Below, in pieces: positions 1 through 11,512 of a stretch of DNA of 64,000 bases. Numbering within the stretch: the stretch's first letter is position 1; every line of letters starts with the position of its first letter. Under the pieces are notes generated by a model. The model saw nothing but the letters and a program-made list of their open reading frames with translations. It had not been told where the DNA came from and ran no database searches. Source of the stretch: Colletes latitarsis (taxonomy: Eukaryota > Arthropoda > Insecta > Hymenoptera > Colletidae); assembly GCF_051014445.1 (NCBI RefSeq), contig NC_135146.1, positions 2,728,001 through 2,792,000 of the forward strand, given 5' to 3'. The position numbers and the translations under genes are program-made.

Positions 1-1
1 A

Positions 2-24
2 TGTGGTACCACACTGAAACAGTG
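2..24. other. Two short dyads at the monomer start
   Basis: Bases 2-13 read TGTGGTACCACA, a perfect 12-bp palindrome centred on a KpnI-type GGTACC. Bases 12-24 read CACTG-AAA-CAGTG, a perfect 5-bp stem with a 3-base loop, overlapping it by two bases. The arrangement recurs in all monomers of the GGTACC class. In the GGCACC class the first dyad has one mismatch, but the second often survives as CACTG-CAA-CAGTG. In the AGAACC class the first dyad is lost. The role is unknown. Such dyads could extrude as small hairpins or bind a dimeric protein, but nothing here proves either. Confidence 0.6.
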
Positions 25-66
25 AGTTTATCTTAGATTCAATCTATATTTTAGAGGGTAACACCG

Positions 67-85
67 GTTAGGTCAGGGTTAGGTC
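67..85. other. Telomere-like direct repeat in every monomer
   Basis: Two copies of GTTAGGTC are separated by AGG, giving GTTAGGTCAGGGTTAGGTC. The segment AGGGTTAGG is identical to nine bases of a TTAGGG repeat, and TCAGGGTTA is one base from the YTAGGGTTR site of TRF/Myb-type telomere proteins. The block is kept in nearly all monomers. A common subclass has GTTTGGGTTAGG in place of GTCAGGGTTAGG. It may be chance in a G/T-rich segment. Confidence 0.5.
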
Positions 86-3000
86 TGGTATTTGCCATCA
101 TCTGGCACATACTTTCGCATTTTTCGCATACTTGTTGGCCAGATCCTGGGCGTTTTCTGGTTTGGATCACGTAGTAATGTAGAACCACTCTGAAACAGTG
201 AGTTAAACCTGGATTAAATCTATATTTTAGAAGATAACACCGGTTAGGTCAGGGTTAGGTCTGGTATTTGCCATCATCTGGCACATACTTTCGCATTTTT
301 CGCATACTTGTTGGCCAGATCCTGGGCGTTTTCTGGTTTGGATCACGTAGTAATGTAGAACCACTCTGAAACAGTGAGTTAAACCTGGATTAAATCTATA
401 TTTTAGAAGATAACACCGGTTAGGTCAGGGTTAGGTCTGGTATTTGCCATCATCTGGCTCATACCTTCGCATTTTTCGCATACTTGTTGGCCAGATCCTG
501 GGCGTTTTATGGTTTGGATCACGTAGTAATGTGGCACCACACTCAAACAGTGAGTTAATCCTGGATACAATCTATATTTTAGAGGATAACACCGGTTAGG
601 TCAGGGTTAGGTCTGGTATTTGCCAACGTATGCCTCATACTTTCGAATTTTTCGCATACTTGATGGCCAGATCCAGGGCGTTTTCTGGTTTGTGTCACGT
701 AGTAATGTGGTACCACACTGAAACAGTGAGTTATACCTGGATTAAATCTATATTTTAGAAGATAACACCGGTTAGCTCAGGGTTAGGTCTGGTATTTGCC
801 ATCATCTGGCACATACTTTCGCATTTTTCGCATACTTGTTGGCCAGATCCTGGGCGTTTTCTGGTTTGGATCACGTAGTAATGTAGAACCACTCTGAAAC
901 AGTGAGTTAAACCTGGATTAAATCTATATTTTAGAAGATAACACCGGTTAGGTCAGGGTTAGGTCTGGTATTTGCCATCATCTGGCTCATACCTTCGCAT
1001 TTTTCGCATACTTGTTGGCCAGATCCTGGGCGTTTTATGGTTTGGATCCCGTAGTAATGTGGCACCACACTCAAACAGTGAGTTAATCCTGGATACAATC
1101 TATATTTTAGAGGATAACACCGGTTAGCTCAGGGTTAGGTCTGGTATTTGCCAACGTATGCCTCATACTTTCGCATTTTTCGCATACTTGTTGGCCAGAT
1201 CCTGGGCGTTTTCTGGTTTGGATCACGTAGTAATGTAGAACCACTCTGAAACAGTGAGTTAAACCTGGATTAAATCTATATTTTAGAAGATAACACCGGT
1301 TAGGTCAGGGTTAGGTCTGGTATTTGCCATCATCTGGCAAATACTTTCGCATTTTTCGCATACTTGTTGGCCAGATCCTTGGCGTTTCATGGTTTGGATC
1401 ACGTAGTAATGTGGCACCACACTCAACAAGTGAGTTAATCCTGGATACAATCTATATTTTAGAGGATAACACCGGTTAGGTCAGGGTTAGGTCTGGTATT
1501 TGCCATCATCTGGCTCATACTTTCGCATTTTTCGCATACTTGTTGGCCAGATCCTGGGCGTTTTCTGGTTTGGATCACGTAGTAATGTAGAACCACTCTG
1601 AAACAGTGAGTTAAACCTGGATTAAATCTATATTTTAGAAGATAACACCGGTTAGGTCAGGGTTAGGTCTGGTATTTGCCATCATCTGGCAAATACTTTC
1701 GCATTTTTCGCATACTTGTTGGCCAGATCCTGGGCGTTTTCTGGTTGGATCACGCAGTAATGTGGTACCACACTGAAACTGTGAGTCTACCTTAGATTCA
1801 ATCTATATTTTAGAGGATAACAGCGGTTAGGTCAGGGTTAGGTCTGGTATTTTCCATCATCTGGCTCATACTGTCGCATTATTCGCATACTTGTTGGCCA
1901 GATCCTGGGCGTTTTCTGGTTTGGATCACATAGTAATGTGGCACCACACTCAAACAGTGAGTTAAACCTGGATTCAATCTACATTTCAGAGGATAACACC
2001 GGTTAGGTCAGGGTTAGGTCTGGTATTTGCCATCATCTGGCTCATACTTTCGCATTTTTCATAAACTTGTTGGCCAGATCCTGGGCGTTTTCTGGTTTGG
2101 ATCACGTAGTAATGTGGCACCACACTGCAACAGTGAGTTAAACCTGGATTCAATCTACATTTCAGAGGATAACACCGGTTAGGTCAGGGTTAGGTCTGGT
2201 ATTTGCCATCATCTGGCTCATACTTTCGCATTTTTCATATTCTTGTTGGCCAGATCCAAGGCGTTTTCTGGTTTGGATCACGTAGTAATGTGGTACAACA
2301 CCGCAACAGTGAGTTAAACCTGGATACAATCTATATTTTAGAGGATATCACCGGTTAGGTTTGGGTTAGGTCTGGTATTTGCCATCATCTGGCTCATACT
2401 TTCGCATTTTTCATATACTTGTTGGCCAGATCCTGGGCGTTTTCTGGTTTGGATCACGTAGTAATGTGGTACAACACCGCAACAGTGAGTTAAACCTGGA
2501 TTCAATCTATATTTTAGAGGATAACACCGGTTAGGTTTGGGTTAGGTCTGGTATTTGCCATCATCTGGCTCATACTTCCGCATTTTTCATATACTTGTTG
2601 GCCAGATCCTGGGCGTTTTCTGGTTTGGATCACGTAGTAATGTGGCACCACACTGCAACAGTGAGTTAAACCTGGACTCGATCTATATTTTAGAGGATAT
2701 CACCGGTTAGGTCAGGATAAGGTCTGGTATTCGCCATCATCTGGCTCATACTTTCGCATTTTTCATATACTTGTTGGCCAGATCCTGGGCGTTTTCTGGT
2801 TTGGATCACGTAGTAATGTGGCACCACACTCAAACAGTGAGTTAATCCTGGATTCGATCTATATTTTAGAGTATAACACCGGTTAGGTCAGCGTTAGGTC
2901 TGGTATTTGCCATCATCTGGCTCATACTTTCGCATTTTTCATATACTTGTTGGCCAGATCCTGGGCGTTTTCTGGTTTGGATCACGTAGTAATGTGGCAC

Positions 3001-3639
3001 CACACTGCAACAGTGAGTTAAACCTGGATTGAATCTATATTTTAGAGGATAACACCGGTTAGGTCAGGGTTAGGTGTGGTATTTTCCATCATCTGGCCCA
3101 TACTTTCGCATTTTTCGCATACTTGTTGGTCAGATCCTGGGCGTTTTCTGGTTTGGATCACGTAGTAATGTGGCACCACTCTGCAACAGTGAGTTAAACC
3201 TGGATTGAATCTATATTTTAGAGGATAACACCGGTTAGGTCAGGGTTAGGTCTGGTATTTGCCATTATCTGGCTCATACTGTCGCATTATTCGCATACTT
3301 GTTGGCCAGATCCAGGGCGTTTTCTGGTTTGTGTCACGTAGTAATGTGGTACCACACTGAAACAGTGAGTTTATCTCAGATTCAATCTATATTTCAGAGG
3401 ATAACACCGGTTAGGTCAGGGTTAGGTCTGGTATTTGCCATCATCTGGCTCATACTTTCGCATTTTTCATATACTTGTTGGCCAGATCCTGGGCGTTTTC
3501 TGGTTTGGATCACGTAGTAATGTGGCACCACACTGCAACAGTGAGTTAAACCTGGATTGAATCTATATTTTAGAGGATAACACCGGTTAGGTCAGGGTTA
3601 GGTCTGGTAATTGCCATCATCTGGCTCATACTGTCGCAT

Positions 3640-4625
3640 TATTCGCATACTTGTTGGCCAGATCCTGGGCGTTTTCTGGTTTGTGTCACGTAGTAATGTG
3701 GTACCACACTGTAACAGTGAGTTAAGCCTGGATTGAGTCTATATTTTAGAGGATAACACCGGTTAGGTCAGGGTTAGGTCTGGTATTTGCCATCATCTGG
3801 CTCATACTTTCGCATTATTCGCATACTTGTTGGCCAGATCCAGGGCGTTTTCTGGTTTGTGTCACGTAGTAATGTGGTACCACACTGAAACAGTGAGTTT
3901 ATCTTAGATTCAATCTATATTTCAGAGGATAACACCGGTTAGGTCAGGGTTAGGTCTGGTATTTGCCATCATCTGGCTCATACTTTCGCATTTTTCATAT
4001 ACTTGTTGGCCAGATCCTGGGCGTTTTCTGGTTTGGATCACGTAGTAATGTGGCACCACACTGCAACAGTGAGTTAAACCTGGATTGAATCTATATTTTA
4101 GAGGATAACACCGGTTAGGTCAGGGTTAGGTCTGGTATTTTCCATCATCTGGCCCATACTTTCGCATTTTTCGCATACTTGTTGGCCAGATCCTGGGCGT
4201 TTTCTGGTTTGTGTCACGTAGTAATGTGGTACCACACTGTAACAGTGAGTTAAGCCTGGATTGAGTCTATATTTTAGAGGATAACACCGGTTAGGTCAGG
4301 GTTAGGTCTGGTATTTGCCATCATCTGGCTCATACTTTCGCATTATTCGCATACTTGTTGGCCAGATCCAGGGCGTTTTCTGGTTTGTGTCACGTAGTAA
4401 TGTGGTACCACACTGAAACAGTGAGTTTATCTTAGATTCAATCTATATTTCAGAGGATAACACCGGTTAGGTCAGGGTTAGGTCTGGTATTTGCCATCAT
4501 CTGGCTCATACTTTCGCATTTTTCATATACTTGTTGGCCAGATCCTGGGCGTTTTCTGGTTTGGATCACGTAGTAATGTGGCACCACACTGCAACAGTGA
4601 GTTAAACCTGGATTGAATCTATATA
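3640..4625. repeat. 3-monomer tandem repeat inside the 14-monomer unit
   Basis: Bases of about 3640-4097 recur at 4168-4625 with a 528-bp spacing (three monomers). The private marker GATTGAGTCT is found at 3731 and 4259. The same pair is carried into copy 2 of the 14-monomer unit at +2,465, so this small duplication is older than the larger one. Confidence 0.8.
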
Positions 4626-5014
4626 TTAGAGGGTAACACTGGTTAGGTTTGGGTTAGGTCTGGAATTTGGCATCATCTGGCTCATACTTTCGCATTTTTC
4701 ATATACTTGTTGGCCAGATCCTGGGCGTTTTCTGGTTTGGATCACGTAGTAATGTGGCACCACACTCAAACAGTGAGTTAAACCTGGATTCAATCTATAT
4801 TTCAGAGGATAACACCGGTTAGGTCAGGGTTAGGTCTGGTATTTGCCATCGTCTACCTCATATTTTCGCATTTTTCGCATACTTGATGGCCAGATCCAGG
4901 GCGATTTCTGGTTTGGATCACGTAGTAATGTGGCACCACACTGCAACAATGAGTTAAACCTGGATTCAATCTATATATTAGAGCGTAGCACCGGTTACGT
5001 TTGGGTTAGGTCTG

Positions 5015-5130
5015 GTATTTGCCATCATCTGGTTCATGCTTTCTCATTTTTCGCATACTTATTGGCCAGGTTGCGAGGGTTTTTCTGGTTTTGATCACGT
5101 AGTAATGTGTTTCCACACTGCATCAGAGAG
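5015..5130. other. Example of the 177-bp GTTGC variant and its linked neighbour
   Basis: Near 5069, CAGGTTGCGAGGGTTTTTC replaces CAGATCCTGGGCGTTTTC, adding one base. The next monomer begins ATGTGTTTCCACACTGCATC with CAGAGAG. I count 23 such GTTGC monomers: near 5069, 7535, 8768, 12463, 13696, 23193, 26896, 34462, 36049, 36570, 40273, 40977, 42740, 43270, 45026, 51538, 52770, 53829, 55589, 58757, 59991, 61029 and 62807. With one other insertion near 41209 they account for all +1 shifts that I found. Confidence 0.85.
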
Positions 5131-5357
5131 TTAAACCTGGATACAATCTATATTTTAGAGGATAACACCGGTTAGGTCAGGGTTAGGTCTGGTATTTGCC
5201 AACGTATGCCTCATATTTTCGCATTTTTCGCCAACTTGTTGGCCAGACCCAGGGCGTTTTCTGGTTTGTGTCACGTAGTAATGTGGCACCACACTGCAAC
5301 AGTGAGTTAAACCTGGATTCTATCTATATTTTAGAGGATAAAACCGGTTAGGTCAGG

Positions 5358-7866
5358 GTTAGGTCTGGTATTTGCCATCATCTGGCTCATACTTTCGCAT
5401 TTTTCATATACTTGTTGGCCAGATCCTGGGCGTTTTCTGGTTTGGATCACGTAGTAATGTGGCACCACACTGCAACAGTGAGTTAAACCTGGATTGAATC
5501 TATATTTTAGAGGATAACACCGGTTAGGTCAGGGTTAGGTGTGGTATTTTCCATCATCTGGCCCATACTTTCGCATTTTTCGCATACTTGTTGGTCAGAT
5601 CCTGGGCGTTTTCTGGTTTGGATCACGTAGTAATGTGGCACCACTCTGCAACAGTGAGTTAAACCTGGATTGAATCTATATTTTAGAGGATAACACCGGT
5701 TAGGTCAGGGTTAGGTCTGGTATTTGCCATTATCTGGCTCATACTGTCGCATTATTCGCATACTTGTTGGCCAGATCCAGGGCGTTTTCTGGTTTGTGTC
5801 ACGTAGTAATGTGGTACCACACTGAAACAGTGAGTTTATCTCAGATTCAATCTATATTTCAGAGGATAACACCGGTTAGGTCAGGGTTAGGTCTGGTATT
5901 TGCCATCATCTGGCTCATACTTTCGCATTTTTCATATACTTGTTGGCCAGATCCTGGGCGTTTTCTGGTTTGGATCACGTAGTAATGTGGCACCACACTG
6001 CAACAGTGAGTTAAACCTGGATTGAATCTATATTTTAGAGGATAACACCGGTTAGGTCAGGGTTAGGTCTGGTAATTGCCATCATCTGGCTCATACTGTC
6101 GCATTATTCGCATACTTGTTGGCCAGATCCTGGGCGTTTTCTGGTTTGTGTCACGTAGTAATGTGGTACCACACTGTAACAGTGAGTTAAGCCTGGATTG
6201 AGTCTATATTTTAGAGGATAACACCGGTTAGGTCAGGGTTAGGTCTGGTATTTGCCATCATCTGGCTCATACTTTCGCATTATTCGCATACTTGTTGGCC
6301 AGATCCAGGGCGTTTTCTGGTTTGTGTCACGTAGTAATGTGGTACCACACTGAAACAGTGAGTTTATCTTAGATTCAATCTATATTTCAGAGGATAACAC
6401 CGGTTAGGTCAGGGTTAGGTCTGGTATTTGCCATCATCTGGCTCATACTTTCGCATTTTTCATATACTTGTTGGCCAGATCCTGGGCGTTTTCTGGTTTG
6501 GATCACGTAGTAATGTGGCACCACACTGCAACAGTGAGTTAAACCTGGATTGAATCTATATTTTAGAGGATAACACCGGTTAGGTCAGGGTTAGGTCTGG
6601 TATTTTCCATCATCTGGCCCATACTTTCGCATTTTTCGCATACTTGTTGGCCAGATCCTGGGCGTTTTCTGGTTTGTGTCACGTAGTAATGTGGTACCAC
6701 ACTGTAACAGTGAGTTAAGCCTGGATTGAGTCTATATTTTAGAGGATAACACCGGTTAGGTCAGGGTTAGGTCTGGTATTTGCCATCATCTGGCTCATAC
6801 TTTCGCATTATTCGCATACTTGTTGGCCAGATCCAGGGCGTTTTCTGGTTTGTGTCACGTAGTAATGTGGTACCACACTGAAACAGTGAGTTTATCTTAG
6901 ATTCAATCTATATTTCAGAGGATAACACCGGTTAGGTCAGGGTTAGGTCTGGTATTTGCCATCATCTGGCTCATACTTTCGCATTTTTCATATACTTGTT
7001 GGCCAGATCCTGGGCGTTTTCTGGTTTGGATCACGTAGTAATGTGGCACCACACTGCAACAGTGAGTTAAACCTGGATTGAATCTATATATTAGAGGGTA
7101 ACACTGGTTAGGTTTGGGTTAGGTCTGGAATTTGGCATCATCTGGCTCATACTTTCGCATTTTTCATATACTTGTTGGCCAGATCCTGGGCGTTTTCTGG
7201 TTTGGATCACGTAGTAATGTGGCACCACACTCAAACAGTGAGTTAAACCTGGATTCAATCTATATTTCAGAGGATAACACCGGTTAGGTCAGGGTTAGGT
7301 CTGGTATTTGCCATCGTCTACCTCATATTTTCGCATTTTTCGCATACTTGATGGCCAGATCCAGGGCGATTTCTGGTTTGGATCACGTAGTAATGTGGCA
7401 CCACACTGCAACAGTGAGTTAAACCTGGATTCAATCTATATATTAGAGCGTAGCACCGGTTACGTTTGGGTTAGGTCTGGTATTTGCCATCATCTGGTTC
7501 ATGCTTTCTCATTTTTCGCATACTTATTGGCCAGGTTGCGAGGGTTTTTCTGGTTTTGATCACGTAGTAATGTGTTTCCACACTGCATCAGAGAGTTAAA
7601 CCTGGATACAATCTATATTTTAGAGGATAACACCGGTTAGGTCAGGGTTAGGTCTGGTATTTGCCAACGTATGCCTCATATTTTCGCATTTTTCGCCAAC
7701 TTGTTGGCCAGACCCAGGGCGTTTTCTGGTTTGTGTCACGTAGTAATGTGGCACCACACTGCAACAGTGAGTTAAACCTGGATTCTATCTATATTTTAGA
7801 GGATAAAACCGGTTAGGTCAGGGTTAGGTCTGGTATTTGCCATCATCTGGCTCATACTTTCGCATT
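5358..7866. repeat. 14-monomer higher-order unit, copy 2
   Basis: Second tandem copy of the 2,465-bp unit. Homology with copy 1 ends at 7867, where CATTTCTCATAT replaces CATTTTTCATAT. The last 1.3 kb (from 6575) also occurs a third time at 11503-12794 as part of the larger 4.9-kb duplication. The 14-monomer duplication therefore probably came first and part of its second copy was then carried into the larger unit. Confidence 0.92.
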
Positions 7867-10800
7867 TCTCATATACTTATTGGCCAGATCCTTGGCGTTT
7901 TATGGTTTGGATCACGTAGTAATGTGGCACCACACTCAAACAGTGAGTTAATCCTGGATACAATCTATATTTTAGAGGATAACACCGGTTAGGTCAGGGT
8001 TAGGTCTGGTATTTGCCAACGTATGCCTCATACTTTCGCATTTTTCGCATACTTGATGGCCAGATCCAGGGCGTTTTGTGGTTTGTGTCACGTAGTAATG
8101 TGGTACCACACTGCAACAGTGAGTTAAACCTGGATTCAATCTATATATTAGAGCGTGGCACCGGTTACGTTTGGGTTAGGTCTGGTATTTGCCATCATCT
8201 GGTTCATGCTTTCGCATTTTTCGCATACCTGTTGGCCAGAATCTGGGCGTTTTCTGGTTTGGATCACGCAGTAATGTGGTACCACACTGAAACTGTGAGT
8301 CTACCTTAGATTCAATCTATATTTTAGAGGATAACATCGGTTAGGTCAGGGTTAGGTCTGGTATTTGCCATCATCTGGCTCATACTTTCGCATTATTCGC
8401 ATACTTGTTGGCCAGATCCTGGCCGTTTTCTGGTTTGGATCACATAGTAATGTGGCACCACACTCAAACAGTGAGTTAAACCTGGATTCAATCTATATTT
8501 CAGAGGATAACACCGGTTAGGCCAGGGTTAGGTCTGGTATTTGCCATCATCTGGCTCATACTTTCGCATTTTTCATATACTTATTGGCCAGATCCTGGGC
8601 GTTTTATGGTTTGGATCACGTAGTAATGTGGCACCACACTCAAACAGTGAGTTAATCCAGGATTCGATCTATATATTAGAGGGTAACACCGGTTAGGTTT
8701 GGGTTAGGTCTGGTATTTGCCATCGTCTGCCTCATACTTTCTCATTTTTCGCATACTTATTGGCCAGGTTGCGGGGGTTTTTCTGGTTTGGATCACGTAG
8801 TAATGTGTTTCCACACTGCATGAGAGAGTTAAACCTGGATACAATCTATATTTTAGAGGATAACACCGGTTAGGTCAGGGTTAGGTCTGGTATTTGCCAA
8901 CGTATGCCTCATATTTTCGCATTTTTCGCCAACTTGTTGGCCAGATCCAGGGCGTTTTCTGGTTTGGATCACGCAGTAATGTGGTACCACACTGAAACAG
9001 TGAGTTTATCTTAGATTCAATCTATATTTTAGAGGATAACACCGGTTAGGTCAGGGTTAGGTCTGGTATTTGCCATCATCTGGCTCATACTTTCGCATTT
9101 TTCGCATACTTGTTGGCCAGATCCTGGGCGTTTTCTGGTTTGGATCACGTAGTAATGTAGAACCACTCTGAAACAGTGAGTTAAACCTGGATTCAATCTA
9201 TATTTTAGAAGATAACACCGGTTAGGTCAGGGTTAGGTCTGGTATTTGCCATCATCTGGCAAATACTTTCGCATTTTTCGCATACTTGTTGGCCAGATCC
9301 TGGGCGTTTTCTGGTTTGGATCACGCAGTAATGTGGTACCACACTGAAACAGTGAGTTTATCTTAGATTCAATCTATATTTTAGAGGGTAACACCGGTTA
9401 GGTCAGGGTTAGGTCTGGTATTTGCCATCATCTGGCACATACTTTCGCATTTTTCGCATACTTGTTGGCCAGATCCTGGGCGTTTTCTGGGTTGGATCAC
9501 GTAGTAATGTGGTACCACACTGCAACAGTGAGTTAAACCTGGATTCAATCTATATATTAGAGCGTACCACCGGTTACGTTTGGGTTAAGTCTGGTATTTG
9601 CCATCATCTGGCTCATACTTTCGCATTTTTCGCATACTTGTTGGCCAGATCCTGGGCGTTTTCTGGTTTGGATCACGTAGTAATGTGGCACCACATGGCA
9701 ACAGTGAGTTAAACCTGGATTCAATCTATATTTTAGAGAATAACACCGGTTAGGTCAGGGTTAGGTCTGGTATTTGCCATCATCTGGCTCATACTTTCGC
9801 ATTTTTCATATACTTGTTGGCCAGATCCTGGGCGTTTTCTGGTTTGGATCACATAGTAATGAGGCACCACACTCAAACAGTGAGTTAAACCTGGATTCAA
9901 TCTACATTTCAGAGGATAACACCGGTTAGGTCAGGGTTAGGTCTGGTATTTGCCATCATCTGGCTCATACTTTCGCATTTTTCATATACTTGTTGGCCAG
10001 ATCCTGGGCGTTTACTGGTTGGATCACGTAGTAATGTGGCACCACACTGCAACAGTGAGTTAAACCTGGATTCAATCTATATTTTAGAGGATATCACCGG
10101 TTAGGTTTGGGTTAGGTCTGGTATTTGCCATCGTCTGGCTCATACTTTCGCATTTTTCGCATACTTGTTGGCCAGATCCTGGGCGTTTTCTGGTTTGGAT
10201 CACGTAGTAATGTGGCACCACACTGCAACAGTGAGTTAAACCTGGATTCAATCTATGTTTCAGAGGATAACACCGGTTAGGTCAGGGTTAGGTCTGGTAT
10301 TTGCCATCATCTGCCTCATAGTTTCGCATTTCTCGCATACTTGTTGGCCAGATCCAGGGCGATTTCTGGTATGGATCACGTAGTAATGTGGCACCACACT
10401 GCAACAGTGAGTTAAACCTGGATTCAATCTATATTTCAGAGGATAACACCGGTTAGGTCAGGGTTAGGTCTGGTATTTGCCATCGTCTGCCTCATACTTT
10501 CACATTTTTCGCATACTTGATGGCCAGATCCAGGGCGATTTCTGGTTTGGATCACGTAGTAATGTGGTACCACACTGAAACAGTGAGTTAATCCTGGATT
10601 CGATCAATATATTAGAGGGTAACACTGGTTAGGTTTGGGTTAGGTCTGGTATTTGCCATCATCTGGCTCATACTTTCGCATTTTTCATATACTTGTTGGC
10701 CAGATCCTGGGCGTTTTCTGGTTTGGATCACGTAGTAATGTGGCACCACACGGCAACAGTGAGTTAAACCTGGATTCAATCTATATTTTAGAGAATAACA

Positions 10801-11512
10801 CCGGTTAGGTCAGGGTTAGGTCTGGTATTTGCCATCATCTGGCTCATACTTTCGCATTTTTCATATACTTGTTGGCCAGATCCTGGGCGTTTTCTGGGTT
10901 GGATCACGTAGTAATGTGGTACCACACTGCAACAGTGAGTTAAACCTGGATTCAATCTATATATTAGAGCGTACCACCGGTTACGTTTGGGTTAAGTCTG
11001 GTATTTGCCATCATCTGGCTCATACTTTCGCATTTTTCGCATACTTGTTGGCCAGATCCTGGGCGTTTTCTGGTTTGGATCACGTAGTAATGTGGCACCA
11101 CATGGCAACAGTGAGTTAAACCTGGATTCAATCTATATTTTAGAGAATAACACCGGTTAGGTCAGGGTTAGGTCTGGTATTTGCCATCATCTGGCTCATA
11201 CTTTCGCATTTTTCATATACTTGTTGGCCAGATCCTGGGCGTTTTCTGGTTTGGATCACATAGTAATGAGGCACCACACTCAAACAGTGACTTAAACCTG
11301 GATTCAATCTACATTTCAGAGGATAGTACCGGTTAGGTCAGGGTTAGGTCTGGTATTTGCCATCATCTGGCTCATACTTTCGCATTTTTCATATACTTGT
11401 TGGCCAGATCCTGGGCGTTTACTGGTTGGATCACGTAGTAATGTGGCACCACACTGCAACAGTGAGTTAAACCTGGATTCAATCTATATTTTAGAGGATA
11501 TCACCGGTTAGG
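6575..11512. repeat. 28-monomer (4.9-kb) higher-order unit, copy 1
   Basis: The stretch 6575-10313 recurs at 11503-15241 with an offset of exactly 4,928 bp (28 monomers). The stretch 10283-11512 recurs at 15563-16792 with an offset of 5,280 bp (30 monomers). The two form one long tandem duplication whose second copy has two additional monomers. The ±1 monomers are shared: +1 near 7535 and 8768 (GTTGC type) and -1 near 10017 and 11424 (TTTACTGGTTGG). Private differences include the GGATAGTACC near 11324, which reads GGATAACACC in copy 2. Confidence 0.92.
9995..10030. other. Example of a 175-bp deletion variant
   Basis: GCGTTTACTGGTTGGATC near 10008 lacks one T of the usual GGTTTGG. The same change is carried by duplication to 11415, 14936 and 16695. 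The other one-base deletions I found are near 1745 and 17937 (CTGGTTGG), 32920 (CACTCGAAAC), 37041 and 43722 (CCGGAGGGTC), 37458, 44327 and 47494 (CAGATCTGGG) and 49574 (CATTTTTATATAC). Confidence 0.82.

Larger units (their letters stand above)
1..176. repeat. Reference monomer (first complete unit)
   Basis: This is the first unit and serves as the numbering frame. A majority monomer built by eye has 40 A, 60 T, 42 G and 34 C (43% G+C) and five CpG sites, at about 65, 116, 125, 151 and 170. In order it holds: a dyad around GGTACC (2-13); a short inverted repeat (12-24); a variable A/T-rich stretch (28-60); a duplicated GTTAGGTC block (67-85); the near-invariant GGTATTTGCCATC (87-99); a doubled TTCGCAT (115-128); TTGGCCAGATCCTGGGCG (135-152); and GGTTTGGATCACGTAGTA (159-176). 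Most subfamily differences lie at 5-60, 71-76, 97-110, 124-128, 143-151 and 170-174. Confidence 0.95.
1..2892. repeat. Left flank of mixed monomers, local 3-monomer rhythm
   Basis: About 16 monomers without a long higher-order repeat. Units beginning ATGTAGAACCACTCTG, followed by ATTAAATC and AGAAGATAACACC, alternate with GGCACC and GGTACC units. The marker TGCCAACGTATGCCTC appears at about 621 and 1149, a spacing of 528 bp, which is three monomers. From about 1930 the units are mostly of the GGCACC/TTTCATAT type. The first single-base deletion (CTGGTTGG for CTGGTTTGG) lies near 1745 and shortens that monomer to 175 bp. No coding or regulatory feature is seen. Confidence 0.85.
2893..5357. repeat. 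14-monomer higher-order unit, copy 1 (2,465 bp)
   Basis: This block matches the next 2,465 bp almost base for base. Homology begins after mismatches at about 2877 and 2892 and continues to 5401. The period is 14 x 176 + 1, the extra base coming from the 177-bp GTTGCGAGGG monomer near 5069. One difference seen by eye is CAACAATGAG near 4946, where copy 2 has CAACAGTGAG. Near-identity between copies beside much lower identity between neighbouring monomers is the signature of a recent higher-order duplication. Confidence 0.93.

Noticed and set aside
68..83. An interstitial telomere tract
   Set aside because: Each monomer has only one nine-base stretch matching a telomere repeat, and it is not tandemly iterated within the unit, so this is not telomeric DNA.
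111..135. A CENP-B box at TTTCGCATTTTTCGCAT
   Set aside because: Against the core nTTCGnnnnAnnCGGGn it keeps TTCG and the later CG but lacks the central A and the final GG. The reverse strand offers no better site.
159..171. A polymerase III B box at GGTTTGGATCACG
   Set aside because: It differs from GGTTCRANYCC at several fixed bases, and no A box is found at a suitable distance upstream, so a tRNA- or SINE-derived origin is not supported.
9422..9712. Recurring open reading frames of 63-98 codons, most beginning Met-Pro-Ser-Ser or Met-Pro-Thr, for example at 4843, 8013, 9422, 24556, 34941 and 45505
   Set aside because: They are translations of about 1.1-1.7 satellite monomers. They recur at exactly the offsets of the DNA duplications, cross monomer junctions with a frame change (176 is not a multiple of 3), and end at the usual stops of the monomer. 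No domain, start context or codon pattern supports a gene.
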